Source: Synergistaceae bacterium (GTDB lineage: Bacteria > Synergistota > Synergistia > Synergistales > Synergistaceae). Taken from it: 7,379 nt of DNA. Location: assembly GCA_031290815.1 (NCBI GenBank), contig JAISLO010000148.1, forward strand, positions 1 to 7,379, read 5' to 3'. Positions 5,104-7,379 of this stretch are shown here, piece after piece (within the stretch, counting starts at the first letter, position 1; the number at the start of each line of letters is the position of its first letter). The position numbers and the translations under genes are program-made. The notes beneath the pieces were generated by a model that did no database searches, was not told the DNA's origin, and was given only the letters and a program-made list of their open reading frames with translations.

Positions 5104-7023
5104 TTGGGCAAGTTAGCAAAGAACCTGGGTATATATCTCGTGTTGATAGTTCTTGTGGTCAGCCTCGTACACGTCTTTCTCTCTCCCTCTCCGAACAACG
5201 GGGAGATAAAGACCGTGACTTACAGCGATCTGCTGAACGCCGCCGAACTCGGCAGAATCGCCAAGATCGTAATAGACGAGGAGGTAATCCGAGGGGTCTA
5301 TGCCGATGGAACGGAGTTTCGCGCTTATGCGGTCGGAATAGGCGAGCTCGCGCCGAGGCTTGCCGCCAAGGGAGTGAACGTCGAGGTGCTGCCGCCCCAG
5401 AAAACGCCGTGGTGGTCGAGTCTCATGACGTCGCTGTTCCCCACCCTGCTCCTCATCGGGGCATGGATATTCATCCTGTACAACATGCAGGGCGGCGGCA
5501 GCAAGGTGATGAACTTCTCGAAGAGCAAGGCAAAGCTCTTCTTGGACAATCGCCCCAAGGTGACGTTCGAGGACGTCGCGGGGTGTGACGAGTCCAAGGA
5601 GGAGCTCGAAGAGGTCGTCGATTTTCTTAGGGATCCGGGGCGGTTTGCCAAGCTGGGGGCAAAGGTCCCGAGGGGAGTGCTTCTCCTCGGCTCGCCGGGG
5701 ACCGGGAAGACGCTGTTGTCGAGGGCCGTCGCCGGGGAGGCGGACGTTCCGTTCTTCAGCATAAGCGGGTCCGATTTCGTCGAGATGTTCGTGGGAGTCG
5801 GCGCGGCGAGAGTGCGCGATCTCTTCGAGCAGGCGAGGCGTTATCAGCCGTGCATAGTGTTCATCGACGAGATAGACGCCGTCGGCCGCCAGCGCGGAGC
5901 GGGGCTCGGAGGGGGGCATGACGAGCGGGAGCAGACGCTGAATCAGCTCTTGGTGGAGATGGACGGTTTCGAGGCAGGAGCTGGGATCATCCTCATCGCC
6001 GCAACGAACAGGCCCGATATCCTGGACCCTGCGTTGCTGCGCCCCGGGCGTTTTGACAGGCAGATCGTGGTGGACCGGCCGGATGTAAACGGCCGGCTCG
6101 CGATTCTCAAGGTTCACATAAAGGACAAGAGATTGGCGCAGGGCGTCAATCTGGACGTGATAGCCCGCAGAACGCCCGGTTTTGTCGGAGCCGACCTCGC
6201 CAATCTGGTGAACGAGGCCGCTCTGCTTGCCGGCCGCAGGAACAAGGAGATGCTCGAAATGCCCGAGTTCGAGGAGGCCATCGACCGCGTTATGGCCGGG
6301 CCCGAGCGCAAGAGCAGGGTGATAAGCAAGAAGGAGCGCGAGATCATAGCGTATCACGAGGTGGGTCATGCCATAGTCGCGAGGATGATTCCCGGCTCGG
6401 ACCCCGTCCATAAGATTTCGATAATCCCCAGGGGGCACATGGCGCTCGGTTATACCCTCCAAGTGCCTGAGGAGGACAGATTCCTGGTGTCCAAGCAGGA
6501 GCTCTTGAACAGGATATGCGTCCTTCTGGGAGGGCGGGTCACTGAGACGATAAAGTTCGGCGACGTGACCAGCGGTGCTCAGAACGATCTCGAACGAGCC
6601 ACTCAGACCGCCAGACAGATGGTGACGCAGCTGGGCATGAGCGACCGCCTCGGGCCCGTGACGCTTGGCAAGAAGCATCACGAGGTCTTTCTTGGACGGG
6701 ATATAATGGAGGACCGGAATTACAGCGAGGAGATCGCGTACGCCATAGACCAGGAGGTACGCAGGATAATCGACGAATGTTTCGAGCGGGTGAAGGAGAT
6801 ACTCATCGGCAGCATGGCAAAGGTCGAGGAGGTCGCTTCTATATTGTTGGAAAAGGAAGTGCTGGAGGGCTCCGAGTTCAACAAGATCCTCGGTATGCCG
6901 GCCCAGGACGAGAATGGCGACGAACATCAGGCAAAGGCCGCGGCTCCGGACGAGAGCGGCGATGAAAAGGATACCCAAGTGGAACTCGGCAATGAAGCGC
7001 AGTCTCAAAGTCAAGAAGGCTGA
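5104..7023 (+). CDS. ftsH: ATP-dependent zinc metalloprotease FtsH
   Basis: FtsH is a hexameric AAA+ protease of the cytoplasmic membrane. It extracts and degrades misassembled membrane proteins and some short-lived regulators. All parts are present in order in 639 residues, close to the usual length. Transmembrane helix 1 spans about 8-27, the extracytoplasmic domain 30-103 and helix 2 107-127. The AAA+ module starts near 150 with Walker A GSPGTGKT (196-203), the pore motif FVEMFVGVG (225-233), Walker B IVFIDEID (251-258), and a second region of homology with TNRPDILDPALLRPGRFD (301-318) containing arginine fingers R313 and R316. The zinc site HEVGH (418-422) is completed by D495 in SGAQNDLERAT. 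The tail after 600 is acidic and Q/E-rich, probably disordered. Two small departures are Ser in Walker A, where Pro is usual (GPPGTGKT), and HEVGH instead of HEAGH; all catalytic residues are kept. The gene is last in the tilS-hpt-ftsH cluster and is followed by an intrinsic terminator. Confidence 0.98.
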   Translation: MGKLAKNLGIYLVLIVLVVSLVHVFLSPSPNNGEIKTVTYSDLLNAAELGRIAKIVIDEEVIRGVYADGTEFRAYAVGIGELAPRLAAKGVNVEVLPPQKTPWWSSLMTSLFPTLLLIGAWIFILYNMQGGGSKVMNFSKSKAKLFLDNRPKVTFEDVAGCDESKEELEEVVDFLRDPGRFAKLGAKVPRGVLLLGSPGTGKTLLSRAVAGEADVPFFSISGSDFVEMFVGVGAARVRDLFEQARRYQPCIVFIDEIDAVGRQRGAGLGGGHDEREQTLNQLLVEMDGFEAGAGIILIAATNRPDILDPALLRPGRFDRQIVVDRPDVNGRLAILKVHIKDKRLAQGVNLDVIARRTPGFVGADLANLVNEAALLAGRRNKEMLEMPEFEEAIDRVMAGPERKSRVISKKEREIIAYHEVGHAIVARMIPGSDPVHKISIIPRGHMALGYTLQVPEEDRFLVSKQELLNRICVLLGGRVTETIKFGDVTSGAQNDLERATQTARQMVTQLGMSDRLGPVTLGKKHHEVFLGRDIMEDRNYSEEIAYAIDQEVRRIIDECFERVKEILIGSMAKVEEVASILLEKEVLEGSEFNKILGMPAQDENGDEHQAKAAAPDESGDEKDTQVELGNEAQSQSQEG

Positions 7024-7043
7024 TTTGAGGAAGCGGCAGGCGG

Positions 7044-7079
7044 AAACGGATATCGGCGAGGATATCCGTTTTATTTTTA
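7044..7079 (+). terminator. Intrinsic terminator after ftsH
   Basis: AAACGGATATC (7044-7054) and GATATCCGTTT (7061-7071) form a perfect 11-bp stem around the six-base loop GGCGAG, followed directly by TATTTTTA. It starts 20 bp after the ftsH stop and most likely ends the tilS-hpt-ftsH transcript, separating it from cysS. Confidence 0.9.
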
Positions 7080-7136
7080 TCCAGTCCGCTTTTATTTGCC
7101 GCCAATGCTGATTTTTCAAGGCGCGAAGTTTGAGAT

Positions 7137-7147
7137 TGATATATAAT
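7137..7147 (+). promoter_or_regulatory. Candidate -10 region of the cysS promoter
   Basis: A consensus TATAAT lies at 7142-7147, downstream of the terminator. Overlapping it, TGA-TATATA (7137-7145) reads as an extended -10. No recognisable -35 exists at 16-18 bp from either. Transcription would begin near 7154 and leave a leader of about 35 nt, too short for a riboswitch. The presence of a terminator just upstream makes a promoter here necessary or at least likely. Confidence 0.5.
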
Positions 7148-7171
7148 ATGAATTGAGAGACATGATTTCAC

Positions 7172-7178
7172 GGGAGGT
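7172..7178 (+). promoter_or_regulatory. Ribosome binding site that selects the TTG start of cysS
   Basis: GGGAGGT lies 10 nt before TTG at 7189. An in-frame GTG at 7177 overlaps this site and has no such sequence upstream, so TTG is preferred. Confidence 0.7.
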
Positions 7179-7188
7179 GCAGCCTCGC

Positions 7189-7379
7189 TTGAGTTTACAA
7201 TTATATAACGATATGTCCGCCGCAAAGGAGGCTTTCGAACCGATCGAGCCTGGGATCGTTGCGTTTTACACCTGCGGCCCCACTGTCTATGATTACTTTC
7301 ATATAGGCAACGCCAGACCGTTCATAGTCTTCGACGTCCTGAGAAGATACCTGGAGTCGAAGGGGTACAGTGTGAACTA
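7189..7379 (+). CDS. cysS: Cysteinyl-tRNA synthetase, N-terminal part (runs off the window)
   Basis: The class I synthetase that activates cysteine with ATP and loads it on tRNA-Cys in the cytoplasm. Only the first 63 codons are visible, but they hold the most diagnostic part of the enzyme: YTCGPTVYDYFHIGNARPF (27-45). It contains the first zinc-ligand cysteine (C29) and the HIGH-type ATP signature in the HIGN form common in this family. It is followed by FDVLRRYLESKGYSV. The opening LSLQLYND and FEPIEPG are also typical. The start is TTG behind GGGAGGT. It is separated from ftsH by a terminator and a promoter-like -10, so it begins its own transcription unit. The gene is cut by the window edge, with no sign of damage. 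Confidence 0.95.
   Translation, partial: MSLQLYNDMSAAKEAFEPIEPGIVAFYTCGPTVYDYFHIGNARPFIVFDVLRRYLESKGYSVN

Noticed and set aside
5046..5588. Open frame of 180 codons on the plus strand overlapping the start of ftsH
   Set aside because: The product is arginine-rich nonsense in a shifted frame, it has no ribosome binding site, and it competes with the well-supported FtsH N-terminus.
5113..7119. Very long open frame (668 codons) on the minus strand opposite ftsH
   Set aside because: It lies almost exactly over ftsH and its translation is low-complexity H/L/R/P-rich with no recognisable domain. It results from codon bias of a GC-rich conserved gene; ftsH itself is unambiguous.
7177..7179. Alternative in-frame GTG start for cysS
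   Set aside because: It overlaps the Shine-Dalgarno sequence that serves TTG 7189 and has none of its own.
7080..7188. T-box or other riboswitch upstream of cysS
   Set aside because: No T-box sequence (TGGnACCGCG type) or specifier stem is visible, and the leader after the likely transcription start is only about 35 nt.

Overview
The window reads as a bacterial chromosome segment with all genes on the + strand. Base composition is moderately high GC (judged by eye, not computed). Arginine AGG and isoleucine ATA codons are frequent, and GTG/TTG starts are common. With an FtsH and a tilS-hpt-ftsH cluster, this suggests an anaerobic bacterium, possibly Synergistota. That placement is an impression from codon style and protein similarity, not a result.

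Layout. (1) 2-757 is the 3' part of an unrecognised protein whose C-terminal domain looks duplicated. (2) 758-902 is an intergenic region with an FNR/CRP-like palindrome at its left edge and an AT-rich promoter-like island carrying a perfect 10-bp tandem repeat. (3) 903-2844 is a two-gene pair: a stand-alone V4R (4-vinyl-reductase type) ligand-sensor protein, then a soluble diguanylate cyclase with a HAMP-like linker, a PAS domain and a GGDEF domain. (4) 2845-3016 is an intergenic region with a very GC-rich hairpin. (5) 3017-7023 is the widely conserved tilS-hpt-ftsH cluster: tRNA(Ile)-lysidine synthase, hypoxanthine phosphoribosyltransferase and the membrane AAA+ zinc protease FtsH. (6) A convincing intrinsic terminator follows ftsH at 7044-7079. 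(7) The 5' end of cysS (cysteinyl-tRNA synthetase) starts at 7189, behind its own promoter-like -10 and Shine-Dalgarno sequence, and runs off the window.

How the genes work together. tilS, hpt and ftsH are housekeeping genes (tRNA decoding, purine salvage, membrane proteostasis) that travel together in many bacteria. The least ordinary part is the V4R/diguanylate cyclase pair. A small-molecule sensor without an output domain sits 22 bp upstream of a cytoplasmic cyclase with no obvious ligand-binding domain other than PAS. The simplest reading is a split sensor in which the V4R protein controls c-di-GMP synthesis in trans. This is inference from adjacency and domain content.

No mobile element, CRISPR array, tRNA or rRNA was seen. 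No gene-free stretch exceeds 300 bases.
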